Shown here in pieces: positions 35,771 to 45,887 of a stretch of DNA of 64,000 bases (the stretch's first letter is position 1; the number at the start of each line of letters is the position of its first letter). Origin of the DNA: an uncultured Dysosmobacter sp. Its GTDB lineage: Bacteria; Bacillota; Clostridia; Oscillospirales; Oscillospiraceae. The notes beneath the pieces were generated by a model. The model made no database searches. It was not told the origin of the DNA and saw nothing but the letters and a program-made list of their open reading frames with translations. The stretch lies in NCBI GenBank assembly GCA_947625655.1, contig CANQPD010000005.1, forward strand, positions 1 through 64,000, written 5' to 3'. The translations under genes were made by a program, and so were the position numbers.

Positions 35771-38700
35771 TCAATATCCCGTTCTGGGAAGGGGCTCGGA
35801 AGGCTTATAAACCTTGGTTACCCAACGGCTGGTTGCCATAATCCACTGTCCGTCATAGACACCGCCCACATCTGCCTGGTTAACGAACTGGGTGCCACCA
35901 GTGAGCCAAGAGACTACATTGCAATAGACTCTCGGTGCCTCCACCTGTCGGAAATTGGAGGGCACCACGCCGAAGGACACCATAAACTGGGTCACATACT
36001 CGTTGGAAGCCAAACCAAGTGCTGCAGGCGAGGCATCCAGCGTATAGTTCTGCATGGTGCTCAGGTTGTCGTACATGGTGCGCCATGTACCGCCGCTCAG
36101 GTTGGTCTGGTAGACCACCTTGTAATTTCCAGGCACATTGTAGGTGCCGGTGATGATCTTATCCAGCCGTACCGCCTGGGTAGGCAGGGTATCCCTCCAG
36201 TAGAAGGAGGTGAGGCTGGTGGTGGAGTTGTTGCCGATGCCAGAAAAGTCATAGCGAATCTGCTGCCCAGGCATGACCTCCACATATCCGGTCTTTTTAA
36301 TGCTGACGTTGGTATAGAGGCTCTTATTTGTCATGGCCGTCTTAACGATCTGACCGGCAAATTCGATCTCCGCCTCAATGGGAGTCTTGTCCAGGCCATA
36401 GAACTCGGCTGCCTGGGCTTCCACAACTTTGTACCGGCCCAGGGGCAGCGGCTTAGAGACTGCCACGCCATTTTTGTCCGTCTTGATGGTATCCACCAGC
36501 TTGCCGGTCCGATAGTTGTAGATCTCGAAGACGGTGTTGGGAATGGGGGTTCCGGCAGGCCAGCCGTTCATCGAGTTATAATCTGCCGAAGTTTTGGTAA
36601 TCTGGATCTGTCCGGTAATGGGAGTGTTTTCCCGCTCAACCTCGGTGGTCTCTCCAGACTTCACATAGACGGTTTTCTTCTGGGTGTCCGGGACATACCC
36701 CTCATTTTCCAACTCGCGCAGGTAGTAACGGCCTGCCTCCAGATCTTCGATGTAGACATAGCCCCGGTCATCACTGGTGTACTGACCGATGGGGGTGTTG
36801 CTGCTGTCATAGAGGAGGAAGGTCACCCCGTAGATCCCTTCGCCGGTAGTGCTGTCCGTCTTATGGATCAGGATACCGGACACGGCCTTATTGGTAATCT
36901 TGAGGGGTTCTGTCTTTCCGTTCTCCACCTCAAAGTAGTAGGGGGTGCTGTCCAGCTTGAAGCCATCCGCTGCCTCGACCTCCACCGCATAATAGGCACC
37001 GTCTTCCAGGGAAACGAAGACTCGACCGTTTTTGTCCGTGGTGACGGTATCAATCAGTTCGTCATCTACCTTACGGATCTCGAATGTGGTGCCAGGAATG
37101 CGCTCGGTCTGATCAGCTTCGTTGACCTTGATAATCTCAACCCCTCCGATGGGATCGTTATAAAAAGTCAAGGTCTGCGTATCTGCCGGGTTTACCACCA
37201 CGGTCTGGGACTGAGTGGCCGGATCAATGGTGTAGCCATCAATGGTTTTCGTTTCCTTTACCACGATCGTGCCGGTCACACCACTGATTCGAATCTCACC
37301 ATTGGCATCTGTGGTATAAAGGCCCTTGCTGGACAGGTGGCCGTTGTCAGCGTCCACATAGCCACCATCGGCGTAGGTCAGCTCAAATTCCACACCAGCC
37401 AGAGGCTTTTTAGTCACGGAATCGAGCTTTCGAATGACCAGAGTGCCCTTCGCCGCATTATAGAAGCGCAAGGTCTGTACCTCACCGGCCTTAATCTCAA
37501 TGGACTTGGGAGAAGTGTCCAGCACATAGCCCTCCACTGTTTTGACCTCTCTGGCGGTCACCGTGGTGCCGGGCTCCAAATCATCAATAACAATGCGGCC
37601 ATTCTCATCGGTAATGTACTCTCCATTGCTGGAGCCAACGACCGCGCCGGAACTATCTGTGACCAAGAAAGTCACGCCCGCCAGCGGCGTTGTGGTACCC
37701 TCGATATATTTTTCGATGACCAATGTGGTACTGGGCGTGTTGGTGAAGTAGAGCGTCTGCGTATCATTGGGGTTGACCTGGACGGTCTGGGTCTTCTTTG
37801 CGGGATCAATGCTGTATCCCGGAATGGTTGCGGTTTCGGTCACTACCAGGGTGCCCACTACACCGTCAATCTGGATCTTTCCGTCCTTATCGGTAAAGTA
37901 AAGACCGTTGCTGGAGATGTAGCCGTTCTCGTCCGGCACGTACTCACCGGTAGATGTGGTCACCTTAAATGTAACTCCCTCGAGAGGTTTACCAGTAAGA
38001 GAGTCCCGCTTATCGATGATCAAACTTCCGGCCTTAGAGTTCTTGATGACCACTGTCTGTGTATCGCCGCTCTCGCCGATCACCACATTGGTGGTGGGCT
38101 GATCGATCACATACCCAGACGGAGCCTTCAGTTCAGAGATTACATAGGCACCTGGGGCCAGATTCGTGATGTGAATTTCACCATTGGAGTCCGTGGTGAA
38201 GATGCCATTCTGGGTGAGAGTGGAATCTCCAATGACACCATCTAGCCCAACTTCACAGCCTGCTGCCGTAGTCACTCGGAATTCAGCACCAGGAAGAGGT
38301 TTGTCGGTGGCGCTATCGCGTTTCTGAATAATGAGCTCGCCCTTGGGCTGGTTCTTGAAGGTAAGCGAAACAGTTCGCCCCTCCTTGATCTGGATGGTCT
38401 GGGACTGGGTGTCAATCAGGAAACCTGCCGGAGCCTTCGTTTCAGTGACGACCACGCTTTTACCGGGAGCCAAGCCCTCGATGCGGATCTCACCGTTCTC
38501 GTCCGTGCGGTAGATTCCATTATTGTCCCCGATCAAAGTGCCATCGGCATACATGTCCTTAAACTCGGCGTCCTGGAGAGTCACGCTGGGATTGACAGAA
38601 CAAACCTTGCGAATCAGCAGGTTGCCATCCGGCATATTCTTAAACCGGACGGTGACAACCGACTGTTCTCCGCTGTCGGCCAGATAGACGGTTTCCGAAG

Positions 38701-41359
38701 ACTGGATGATACTATAGCCGTCCGCAGGGTCCACTTCCTCCAGAATATAGGTGCCGGGTTTGAGGCTGGTCCAAATAGCGGTGCCGTTTTTCCCGGTCAC
38801 CTTCTGGCCAATAATCGTTCCACCGGTGCCAGATGTCCCGCCAAGGTAACGCAGCTGGAACGTGCAGCCCGGAAGGGCCTCACCAGTGACGCTGTCGTAT
38901 TTCTCGACGATGATGGCGTTAAGGGGAGTATTCTGGAAGGTAACGGTTTTCTTTTCTCCGCCATGGAGAATGATCTTCTGAGTTGTGGGCTCTACCATCT
39001 GGAACCCAGGAGCAGGCTCTACCTCAGTGATGGTGTATTCGCCGGGATACAGCCGCTTTCCCTGCTCGTGAAGTCGGATCTCGCCGTTAGAATCCGTCAG
39101 GAACTCGCCAAAATCAATGGTGGCAGGTGCGTCAGCGGCCTCACCATTGCTGGTATAGGTTACATGGAATCGCGCTGCCTCCACGGGGGCACCGGCAACG
39201 CTATCCTCCTTGTAGATGGTGAGTTCAGGGCTTTTGCTGTTCTTGAAAACAAGCTTCTTTTCGTCCCCTGCATTCAGAGAGATCGTCTGGACCCGATCTG
39301 CGTCTTTATCGGGGAGGAAGTAGGGGGCCGGTACGGACAATTCAGTGACACGGTAAGTACCAGGTGCCACACGGAGGGTAACAGTACCATCCTGGCCGGT
39401 GGTGACATCATTCTGGTAATCACCATCAATGGCTTCAATCCGGAAGACGGTGCCGGAAATGGGGGTGGTGGAGTCTGCAGCATCGACTTTGGCGATGGTG
39501 AGCTGGGGCTGCTTCAAGTTATCAAAGATCAGCTGCTTCTCATCGCCGGGACCCAGCCAGATCGTCTGGGTGGGTTCTGCAGCCACCACATAGGGGTCAG
39601 GTACGGAGATTTCAGTCACTTCATAGCTGTCTACGGGAAGGCCAGTCAAAGTGGCCGTGCCGTCTTCACCAGTAGTAACATCCGTGTGGTAGCCGTGATG
39701 AATGCCCTTTACTTCAAAGACGGCTCCGGGAACAACCTGTCCAGTCTGGCCATCTCGCTTAAGGATGGTAAGGGTAGGAAGTTCTTCATCTACTGCGGAG
39801 ACCGAAATCGTGCCGCCACCGTCCACATCTTCCTGATCCACATGGACGGTAACAGGCTCTTCGAGTCGGGCATAGGGAGCCGGGACATAGACCTCAACAA
39901 AAGCGTAGAGGCCCTCAGTGATATTGGTAACGGTAATAATTCCAGAGGCATCGGTTTTCTCTGTGGCAATGATCTGCCCATCTTTCAGGACATTGAATAC
40001 TGCGCCTTCGATGGGCTGGTCGGAGTCGTTTACCTTCAAAAGTTCGAGCTTTACTTTTGCGTCGTTCTCGAACACAAGGTCAACATCGCTCTTGCCGTCC
40101 CAATAGAACTCCTGCCGGACCTTATCAGGATCTTTGCTGATGGTGTACCCGTTCGGAGGGGTGACTTCAGTGGCTACATAAGAGCCGATGGGCATCGTAT
40201 CCCAGGGTACATCCTGCAGATATCCTCCGACACCAGTGGTGTAGGTGCCGGTAAAGCTGTTATCGACACCCTCGATCTTAATCACAGCACCAGCCAGCCC
40301 CTTGCTGGGATCGTCGGAATCCACTTTGCGGATGCTGCCCTCACTGGTGATGACAGGAGTATCAGTAAAGGTAACTGTGACGGTGGTACCGCTCTCGTTG
40401 GGGAGAACAACATACTGAGGTCCTGCGTTATCAATTTCGTACCCCTCCGGAGGGGCCATTTCAGTTACGGAATAAGTGCCTGCATCCAAAGACGACAGCG
40501 TATAGGTTCCATCGCTCCCGGTGACAAACTCCTTGGAATAGGTGCCATTGGCGGACTGGATGAGGAACCGAGCACCGGAAAGGCCCTTGCTGGGGTTGGT
40601 AGAGTCTACCTTCTTTACGGTAAGCTCGTACTGCTCGCGGGTGATGGTGAGTTCGCCAACGAATACAGCCTGAACATCATTGGCGGGGTGGTAATTGGAG
40701 CCGGGACCAGCATATTTGTATTCATATACTGCGCAATCACCCCAAACACCCTCTGCACCGAGGTCGAGAGTGTACTGGGCCCTGTCGCGGAAAGACCAGC
40801 CATCCAGTTCCTCATCAATGCTGGTGTAGTTGGTGTGTTTGAGGTTGTTGAAAACATACATCAATTCTTCCGCGCAGGCGACCACAGGATCAGAGAGCAG
40901 ACCGGCCTTATACCGCCAAACTACTGCCTGCACCCATGCATTCATAGTCCAGGTATAGTCGGAGCCCCATACTTCATCCAGGCCCAGTGCTTGTGCCCGG
41001 TCAGTGAAAATACCTTTGGTATGACAATAGAAATATGCCATCATAATTTTCACTGTGGAGTCGTTGATTTCTTTGGGGCTGTTCCACTCATGACCTTCCA
41101 AAGACCAGCCCATGCCTTTGCCTTTTTCGGAGCAAAAGCCCATGACGCTGTCGCCGTTGAAATCAAACTGCATCTGGTGCATATAGCAAATCCCTAATGC
41201 GGGAGAGTCATAGTGGACCCCGTTGTAGGTGCAGTCCTCCAACTTAATGGTGTTGGGGCTGGCAGCCAGCGCACTGGCAGGGAACAGGCCCACAATACAC
41301 AGAACAGCGAGCAGCAAGGACATCATGCGAATATATACGGAATGCGTTTTCATCTTCAT
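35771..41359 (-). CDS. Giant SpaA/CnaB-repeat surface adhesin with an N-terminal thioester-like domain and C-terminal LPRTGY
   Basis: Signal peptide; FCSEKGKGM...NAWVQAVVWRYKAG (thioester Cys/Gln-like). About 15 tandem CnaB-type units (e.g. LTIAKVDAADSTTPISGTVFRIEAIDG...YRVTELSVPAPY). Ends KPSEPLPRTGY-stop. Confidence 0.92.
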   Translation of the reverse strand: MKMKTHSVYIRMMSLLLAVLCIVGLFPASALAASPNTIKLEDCTYNGVHYDSPALGICYMHQMQFDFNGDSVMGFCSEKGKGMGWSLEGHEWNSPKEINDSTVKIMMAYFYCHTKGIFTDRAQALGLDEVWGSDYTWTMNAWVQAVVWRYKAGLLSDPVVACAEELMYVFNNLKHTNYTSIDEELDGWSFRDRAQYTLDLGAEGVWGDCAVYEYKYAGPGSNYHPANDVQAVFVGELTITREQYELTVKKVDSTNPSKGLSGARFLIQSANGTYSKEFVTGSDGTYTLSSLDAGTYSVTEMAPPEGYEIDNAGPQYVVLPNESGTTVTVTFTDTPVITSEGSIRKVDSDDPSKGLAGAVIKIEGVDNSFTGTYTTGVGGYLQDVPWDTMPIGSYVATEVTPPNGYTISKDPDKVRQEFYWDGKSDVDLVFENDAKVKLELLKVNDSDQPIEGAVFNVLKDGQIIATEKTDASGIITVTNITEGLYAFVEVYVPAPYARLEEPVTVHVDQEDVDGGGTISVSAVDEELPTLTILKRDGQTGQVVPGAVFEVKGIHHGYHTDVTTGEDGTATLTGLPVDSYEVTEISVPDPYVVAAEPTQTIWLGPGDEKQLIFDNLKQPQLTIAKVDAADSTTPISGTVFRIEAIDGDYQNDVTTGQDGTVTLRVAPGTYRVTELSVPAPYFLPDKDADRVQTISLNAGDEKKLVFKNSKSPELTIYKEDSVAGAPVEAARFHVTYTSNGEAADAPATIDFGEFLTDSNGEIRLHEQGKRLYPGEYTITEVEPAPGFQMVEPTTQKIILHGGEKKTVTFQNTPLNAIIVEKYDSVTGEALPGCTFQLRYLGGTSGTGGTIIGQKVTGKNGTAIWTSLKPGTYILEEVDPADGYSIIQSSETVYLADSGEQSVVTVRFKNMPDGNLLIRKVCSVNPSVTLQDAEFKDMYADGTLIGDNNGIYRTDENGEIRIEGLAPGKSVVVTETKAPAGFLIDTQSQTIQIKEGRTVSLTFKNQPKGELIIQKRDSATDKPLPGAEFRVTTAAGCEVGLDGVIGDSTLTQNGIFTTDSNGEIHITNLAPGAYVISELKAPSGYVIDQPTTNVVIGESGDTQTVVIKNSKAGSLIIDKRDSLTGKPLEGVTFKVTTSTGEYVPDENGYISSNGLYFTDKDGKIQIDGVVGTLVVTETATIPGYSIDPAKKTQTVQVNPNDTQTLYFTNTPSTTLVIEKYIEGTTTPLAGVTFLVTDSSGAVVGSSNGEYITDENGRIVIDDLEPGTTVTAREVKTVEGYVLDTSPKSIEIKAGEVQTLRFYNAAKGTLVIRKLDSVTKKPLAGVEFELTYADGGYVDADNGHLSSKGLYTTDANGEIRISGVTGTIVVKETKTIDGYTIDPATQSQTVVVNPADTQTLTFYNDPIGGVEIIKVNEADQTERIPGTTFEIRKVDDELIDTVTTDKNGRVFVSLEDGAYYAVEVEAADGFKLDSTPYYFEVENGKTEPLKITNKAVSGILIHKTDSTTGEGIYGVTFLLYDSSNTPIGQYTSDDRGYVYIEDLEAGRYYLRELENEGYVPDTQKKTVYVKSGETTEVERENTPITGQIQITKTSADYNSMNGWPAGTPIPNTVFEIYNYRTGKLVDTIKTDKNGVAVSKPLPLGRYKVVEAQAAEFYGLDKTPIEAEIEFAGQIVKTAMTNKSLYTNVSIKKTGYVEVMPGQQIRYDFSGIGNNSTTSLTSFYWRDTLPTQAVRLDKIITGTYNVPGNYKVVYQTNLSGGTWRTMYDNLSTMQNYTLDASPAALGLASNEYVTQFMVSFGVVPSNFRQVEAPRVYCNVVSWLTGGTQFVNQADVGGVYDGQWIMATSRWVTKVYKPSEPLPRTGY

Positions 41360-41387
41360 TTTTTGTCCTTTCCTCGAAAAAAGAAAG

Positions 41388-41447
41388 GGCCGCAGGGATG
41401 GAGCATTCCAGTCAAAACAGGCTGTCGGGTCCTGTATCCCTACGGCC
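41388..41447 (-). promoter_or_regulatory. Structured leader or attenuator upstream of the adhesin gene
   Basis: Minus strand GGCCGTAGGGAT...ATCCCTGCGGCC (12 bp, one G-U), with an inner ACAGG...CCTGT stem, followed by CTTTCTTTTTT and then the RBS. Confidence 0.5.
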
Positions 41448-41567
41448 TGTTGCTTCTCTCGATATTATTTTTTGCGGTTATTCTTCTTGAACTTGGAAAA
41501 TAGGCAGATATGCTATTGCATTACATCATTTCACTCACCTTCTTTCTTGTATAGGCACAAAAAAACG

Positions 41568-41591
41568 ACCCCTCCAGTTTTGGAGGGGCCA
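41568..41591 (-). terminator. Rho-independent terminator of the CAP gene
   Basis: GCCCCTCCAAAACTGGAGGGGTC followed by GTTTTTTTG on the minus strand. Confidence 0.8.
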
Positions 41592-41605
41592 CACTCTACA
41601 TGGAT

Positions 41606-42301
41606 TTATCCGTAGGGATTATTGGTATTAGGCTTTCCGAGAAACAGATAGCAGTACGTAACGCCATTGTCCTTGGTTACACCTACACCAAGACTTGTTG
41701 CGTCTGGATCCGTCATGGTTTGGAAGTGACCAGGAGACTTTTCCCAGTTATCCACTGCGCGCTGTGCAATATCTGCTATTGCCGCACCAGTGAATACGGT
41801 GAGATTTGAGCCGAAGCCATAGGGATATCCAGATGCCGCCACCGCTTCACACTCTTCTTTCGTGTGATGCCAGGTAAACTTTTGATCGCTGCAGTTCTGC
41901 GCTGCTGCCATCAGGCGCTGATCGATAGTCAGTTCCTGGAGACCATTCTCGCGTCGTACCTCGTTCACGAGGACGGCGATCTCTTCTCTCACCTCCTCAA
42001 GCGTGGAGGATGCTTCCGGTGCTTTTCCAGTGTAAGGAGCATCACTGTCCATGTACACCGCTCCGTCCCAATACACATTGAACCCGACCATCTTGCCCAC
42101 ATCTGCAAGTTTGACATAGTTGTTGCCGTTTATGATATATGCTTCCATCTGAACTTTTTCCCCATCCAGGAAGAACTGGTGGGAGCTGCGAACTGCAGTG
42201 AATAGTTCTTCAGCGGCGTGTGCTGTGGGGAATGCCAGAAACGCGCCGATTACGATACCTGCCGCTACCAGGGCCAGATTCTTTTTTGCCTTCATATTCA
42301 T
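41606..42301 (-). CDS. Secreted CAP/SCP-domain protein
   Basis: Signal peptide; VNEVRRENGLQELTIDQRLMAAAQNCSDQKFTWHH...WEKSPGHFQTMTDPDATSLGVGVTKDNGVTYCYLFLG. Copper-amine-oxidase-like N-terminal piece. Confidence 0.88.
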   Translation of the reverse strand: MNMKAKKNLALVAAGIVIGAFLAFPTAHAAEELFTAVRSSHQFFLDGEKVQMEAYIINGNNYVKLADVGKMVGFNVYWDGAVYMDSDAPYTGKAPEASSTLEEVREEIAVLVNEVRRENGLQELTIDQRLMAAAQNCSDQKFTWHHTKEECEAVAASGYPYGFGSNLTVFTGAAIADIAQRAVDNWEKSPGHFQTMTDPDATSLGVGVTKDNGVTYCYLFLGKPNTNNPYG

Positions 42302-42414
42302 TCCTCCTTTGCATTATGTGGATCTTTGCAAGCACACAATATCCAAGAAGGAGGTAGAAGTCAAGCAGAATCTTCCGCGTGGGCAGAGAACAAATGGCGA
42401 CGCAGCAGATCAGT

Positions 42415-43215
42415 TTACACAGCAGTCGCCTGGACGCACCAGCGGTAAGCACTCTGATTCATTACGCAGGTGTACAACACGATCCGGTCCTCGCCGGTAG
42501 GCGTCATGGCGCTGCGGTCCGTTTCGCTGACCTTACTGACGGAGGTAACTTTATAGGTGCGGGTGCCCAGCTTAGTGGTCAGGGTGATCTTATCCCCGAT
42601 CTCCAGGGTATGGATCTTGCCGAAATGGTTGTTGACACCCCGATTGTGGCCAGCCAGGGCAACAGTGCCGTCCCAGATACTCGTGTCTGTGAAGTGGCCT
42701 GCTCCCTTGGCCAGTGTGCTGCTCCCGGTGCCCTGATAGATCTTCACACTGAGGCCAATGGCGGAGATTTTCAGAGTTCCCAGATAACCACCAGAATAGT
42801 AGAGATCATCGGTCACATAGGTATAACCGCCAGAGGTACTGGATCCGCCAGAACTGCCAGAGCTGGTATTGCCTGTGTCTTCGCCAGACGTAGGCGGGAA
42901 TACGATGGGCATATTGCCGCCGGAGATAGTACCAACCGCCATGCCGCCAGGGGCCAAGTTGGGGGTAAGATAGGTACCTGTTCCAAGGGCATCTGCGCTG
43001 GGGCTGCCAAAGGAAGGCGGGATCAGGGCTGCATTTTTGCTGATATCCTCATTCTTCATTGCCCCACCATCAGCCGTGTGGACTACCTCGATAGAAGTAG
43101 GATCCCCGTAATCCGGATTACCGGGGGCGTCAATGCTGTAGTCCAAGGCGCTGGCAGGCAAGGCCAATGCCGCAGACAGGCAAAGCGTCAGGCAAGTGGA
43201 AATTACTCGTTTCAT
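42415..43215 (-). CDS. Sortase (class D-like)
   Basis: VALAGHNRGVNNHFGKIHTLEIGDKITLTTKLGTRTYKV...IVLYTCVMNQSAYRWCVQA (His, Cys, Arg catalytic context). Signal peptide present. Confidence 0.88.
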   Translation of the reverse strand: MKRVISTCLTLCLSAALALPASALDYSIDAPGNPDYGDPTSIEVVHTADGGAMKNEDISKNAALIPPSFGSPSADALGTGTYLTPNLAPGGMAVGTISGGNMPIVFPPTSGEDTGNTSSGSSGGSSTSGGYTYVTDDLYYSGGYLGTLKISAIGLSVKIYQGTGSSTLAKGAGHFTDTSIWDGTVALAGHNRGVNNHFGKIHTLEIGDKITLTTKLGTRTYKVTSVSKVSETDRSAMTPTGEDRIVLYTCVMNQSAYRWCVQATAV

Positions 43216-44129
43216 TCGCTCTCCTCCTCCGTTGTCTCGTGGCGACGCTTCATAAATAGAGCGGCACCTGTTCCTGCACCGACTAGGGCTACGATACCGA
43301 AGGGGACTGCAATGGCCAACCAATTAAACTGGGCGGGGCCAGTGCTTTCATCCTCCGTTGGCAGAATAGGCTCCAGCGGTGTTCCTTCAAAAATAGCCAC
43401 ATAGCGCACCTTATTCAGGGCGATGCGGCTGACGGTTCCGGTATAGTCCGCAGTCACGGTATAACCTTTCACATAGGAGCTGGTCGCAGTTCCGGTATAG
43501 GTGGCGACAGCGGTGAAACGGTCGCCAACGGCATATCCATCCATGTTTGCGGTATTGTCTGTCTGCCAATTGACCGTTTGAAGCGTCAGGGTCCGGCCAT
43601 CCTCTTCGATAGTCTTGGGGATGTACTGGGTATCCTGACCAGCCAGATTGGGGTAGGAGCGTGTGGCAGAGACTTCCTTGGTGGAGCTGCCATACCCAGC
43701 AACCTCCACCCGGACTGTGGACAGGTCCAGGCTCAGAATCCCGGTCAGACCGTCATCCGTAACGAATTCCTTTTCGGCGGGCAGCAGCGCCAGCACAGAC
43801 TCCATATCCTTATTTTTGCTGGGCAAGGAGACCGTTTCAGTGTGCTGCCGACTTTCGTTTTCGGGAAGCTCCTGTTTGAGCAGATCCGTCAGGGTATAGT
43901 GGAAGCCATCCTGCTCAAAATCAGAGCGGGGAATCCCTGCGGGGTCATCCTCCGGCCCCAGATCATAGATTTTTTTCAGTTCTGTGCCGTCCTCGCTGCG
44001 GCTGATAGAAGTAGGGTAACATACCTGGGCTGCAGTAGCCGCACTCCCAAGATCCGCTGCCAGTGCTGCGGGGCAGAGCGCCATTGTCAGTGTCAGAACC
44101 AGGACGCAAAGGGTCATTACTCGTTTCAT
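43212..44129 (-). CDS. Cell-surface protein with signal peptide and C-terminal TM anchor
   Basis: MKRVMTLCVLVLTLTMALCPAALAAD...FNWLAIAVPFGIVALVGAGTGAALFMKRRHE. Confidence 0.7.
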   Translation of the reverse strand: MKRVMTLCVLVLTLTMALCPAALAADLGSAATAAQVCYPTSISRSEDGTELKKIYDLGPEDDPAGIPRSDFEQDGFHYTLTDLLKQELPENESRQHTETVSLPSKNKDMESVLALLPAEKEFVTDDGLTGILSLDLSTVRVEVAGYGSSTKEVSATRSYPNLAGQDTQYIPKTIEEDGRTLTLQTVNWQTDNTANMDGYAVGDRFTAVATYTGTATSSYVKGYTVTADYTGTVSRIALNKVRYVAIFEGTPLEPILPTEDESTGPAQFNWLAIAVPFGIVALVGAGTGAALFMKRRHETTEEESE

Positions 44130-44142
44130 GAACATTACCTCC

Positions 44143-44490
44143 TTACATTGCCATGGTGGGGCCGTTTTCCTCTTGACCCTCGGGGTCCGGGGACTTCTGA
44201 GCCTCCTGAACCTGTGCCTGCTCATAGGCCTCCAGGACCTTCTGATCAAACTGCTGCTTGAAATCTTTGGTGCAGGGATAGCAGATGTCTCGATACTCAC
44301 CCTTTACCTTTCTGCGGGGCATGGAAACGAAAAGCCCATTTTTCCCTTCCATGATCCGTACATCCCGCACGGCAAAACAGCCGTTCAGCGTAACCGAAGC
44401 GATTGCTGCCACGGGGCCGTCCCCTCGATAGGGAAAGATCCTCACATCCATCTCCATAGGGGACACTGCTGCTTTCATGTCGTTCTTCAT
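44143..44490 (-). CDS. SpoVG-family protein
   Basis: MDVRIFPYRGDGPVAAIASVTLNGCFAVRDVRIMEGKNGLFVSMPRRKVKGEYRDICYPCTKDF. Confidence 0.85.
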   Translation of the reverse strand: MKNDMKAAVSPMEMDVRIFPYRGDGPVAAIASVTLNGCFAVRDVRIMEGKNGLFVSMPRRKVKGEYRDICYPCTKDFKQQFDQKVLEAYEQAQVQEAQKSPDPEGQEENGPTMAM

Positions 44491-45143
44491 GTCTTCATTC
44501 CTCCTGAATTTGATGTATTTTGGTTAAGCCGCTCTAAAGTGCGGCGGACCAACAGGTCATACTCCCAGGGCTCAACTTCCAGAGATACAAAAGCGCCGCC
44601 CTCCGTCAGACCATCCGCCATAAACTTAAGAATCAGCGGATGCTTCGAAGCGCAGCGTTTCCATTCTCTCAAGGGGATCCAGCCTGTACCGGCGCGATAC
44701 GCCAGCGTAATGGCGGATTCCTTTGCCCGGTTTGCATTCAGCCAGAGATATTTATCCTTTAATTTTGAAGATAAGGAGTCACCTTTTGGAATTGGTACAA
44801 TCGCATCAGGATGGAGGACATACCGAAGCCGCAAGGCGGAAATACATGCCTGTGTTGCAGTATTGACCTCCTCCACATCGGCCCAGAGCGGAAACTGCTT
44901 GTAGTCAGAGGCCAGGATGTCTTCGCCTTCTCTGTCATATTCAAAGAGCGGGACACATCGAGCGATCTCCAGACAATGCACTCCATCCGTCAGCCCAAGA
45001 GATTTTACTCCCGTAGCAGGCAGACTCGCATAATGCGTTAACGCATCATCCAAAGATAGAAAATGGGACATCCGCCACCCGACCACGCCTTTCGGATCAT
45101 GTCCCAGACGAAGATCATCCACCGTGTAATAACTCAAATTCAT
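44487..45143 (-). CDS. Hypothetical conjugative-element protein
   Basis: 218-aa ORF, overlaps the SpoVG gene start by 4 bp. Confidence 0.6.
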   Translation of the reverse strand: MNLSYYTVDDLRLGHDPKGVVGWRMSHFLSLDDALTHYASLPATGVKSLGLTDGVHCLEIARCVPLFEYDREGEDILASDYKQFPLWADVEEVNTATQACISALRLRYVLHPDAIVPIPKGDSLSSKLKDKYLWLNANRAKESAITLAYRAGTGWIPLREWKRCASKHPLILKFMADGLTEGGAFVSLEVEPWEYDLLVRRTLERLNQNTSNSGGMKT

Positions 45144-45155
45144 AATTCCTCCACT

Positions 45156-45887
45156 TCACTCCATCTTCATGCCTTCCATGCTGTGATCAACATTCTGGCC
45201 TGTCAGCTCGTTCAGTTTTTCCTCAGCCCACTCCGGAAGAAGATTCTCCTGCAGGACTCCGATGAAGTCGGATCGGTTCCATCTGGTATGTTCTCCATCT
45301 CCCAGGCAGGTACAGCGGATAGAACGACCGATGGCATGGGGACTGCACCCAAATCCATCATGGGCATACCAAAGCTGATTTTCCTGTGTCCAGCAGGATT
45401 CTCTCAGAGTGTCCGGACTCAGTACCAGCACCTTTCCTGTGTAATCTAAATCCTCCCATGAATTGGGTTCGCAGTGTTCTGGGCCGAAGAGGTTAAGCTT
45501 CTGATAGGCCTCCCGTATTTGGTTCACAAAACCATTCACAACCTCGGAGTGTGAGTTAACAATAAACTCCACCTTGTGGCCCATATCTTCCGGAATGAAG
45601 GTGCGCTGTGCCCAACTTCTGTTGTCGGGGCGGAATCGGCCATCGCCACTCTTTTCCTGGATGGTGTTTGCCAGCGCCCAGTTCACCCGCTTGAAACCGA
45701 ACTCCTCCAACACCTCTTTGGCGCAGTCCTCTTTGAGATGCACGCCATCAAAGCCTTGGCGGATACTATCCTCAATCGCTTTTTTACAGGCGATGTTGGC
45801 CTGATGGCTGGCCCGCCATAGGGCTATCTGCCCGCTGCGCCTGGCTGCGTCCAGACCGTCTGTGTAGAGGTAGGTATCATTCCTCAT
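45156..45887 (-). CDS. DUF3849-like protein
   Basis: MRNDTYLYTDGLDAARRSGQIALWRASHQANIACKKAIEDSIRQGFDGVHL. Confidence 0.65.
   Translation of the reverse strand: MRNDTYLYTDGLDAARRSGQIALWRASHQANIACKKAIEDSIRQGFDGVHLKEDCAKEVLEEFGFKRVNWALANTIQEKSGDGRFRPDNRSWAQRTFIPEDMGHKVEFIVNSHSEVVNGFVNQIREAYQKLNLFGPEHCEPNSWEDLDYTGKVLVLSPDTLRESCWTQENQLWYAHDGFGCSPHAIGRSIRCTCLGDGEHTRWNRSDFIGVLQENLLPEWAEEKLNELTGQNVDHSMEGMKME

Noticed and set aside
35738-38245. 835-aa plus-strand ORF
   Set aside because: Antisense to the CnaB-repeat adhesin. The repetitive codon pattern of the adhesin keeps the opposite frame open, and the translation resembles no known protein.
38963-41197. 744-aa plus-strand ORF
   Set aside because: Antisense to the N-terminal half of the same adhesin, with no RBS or protein-like motif.
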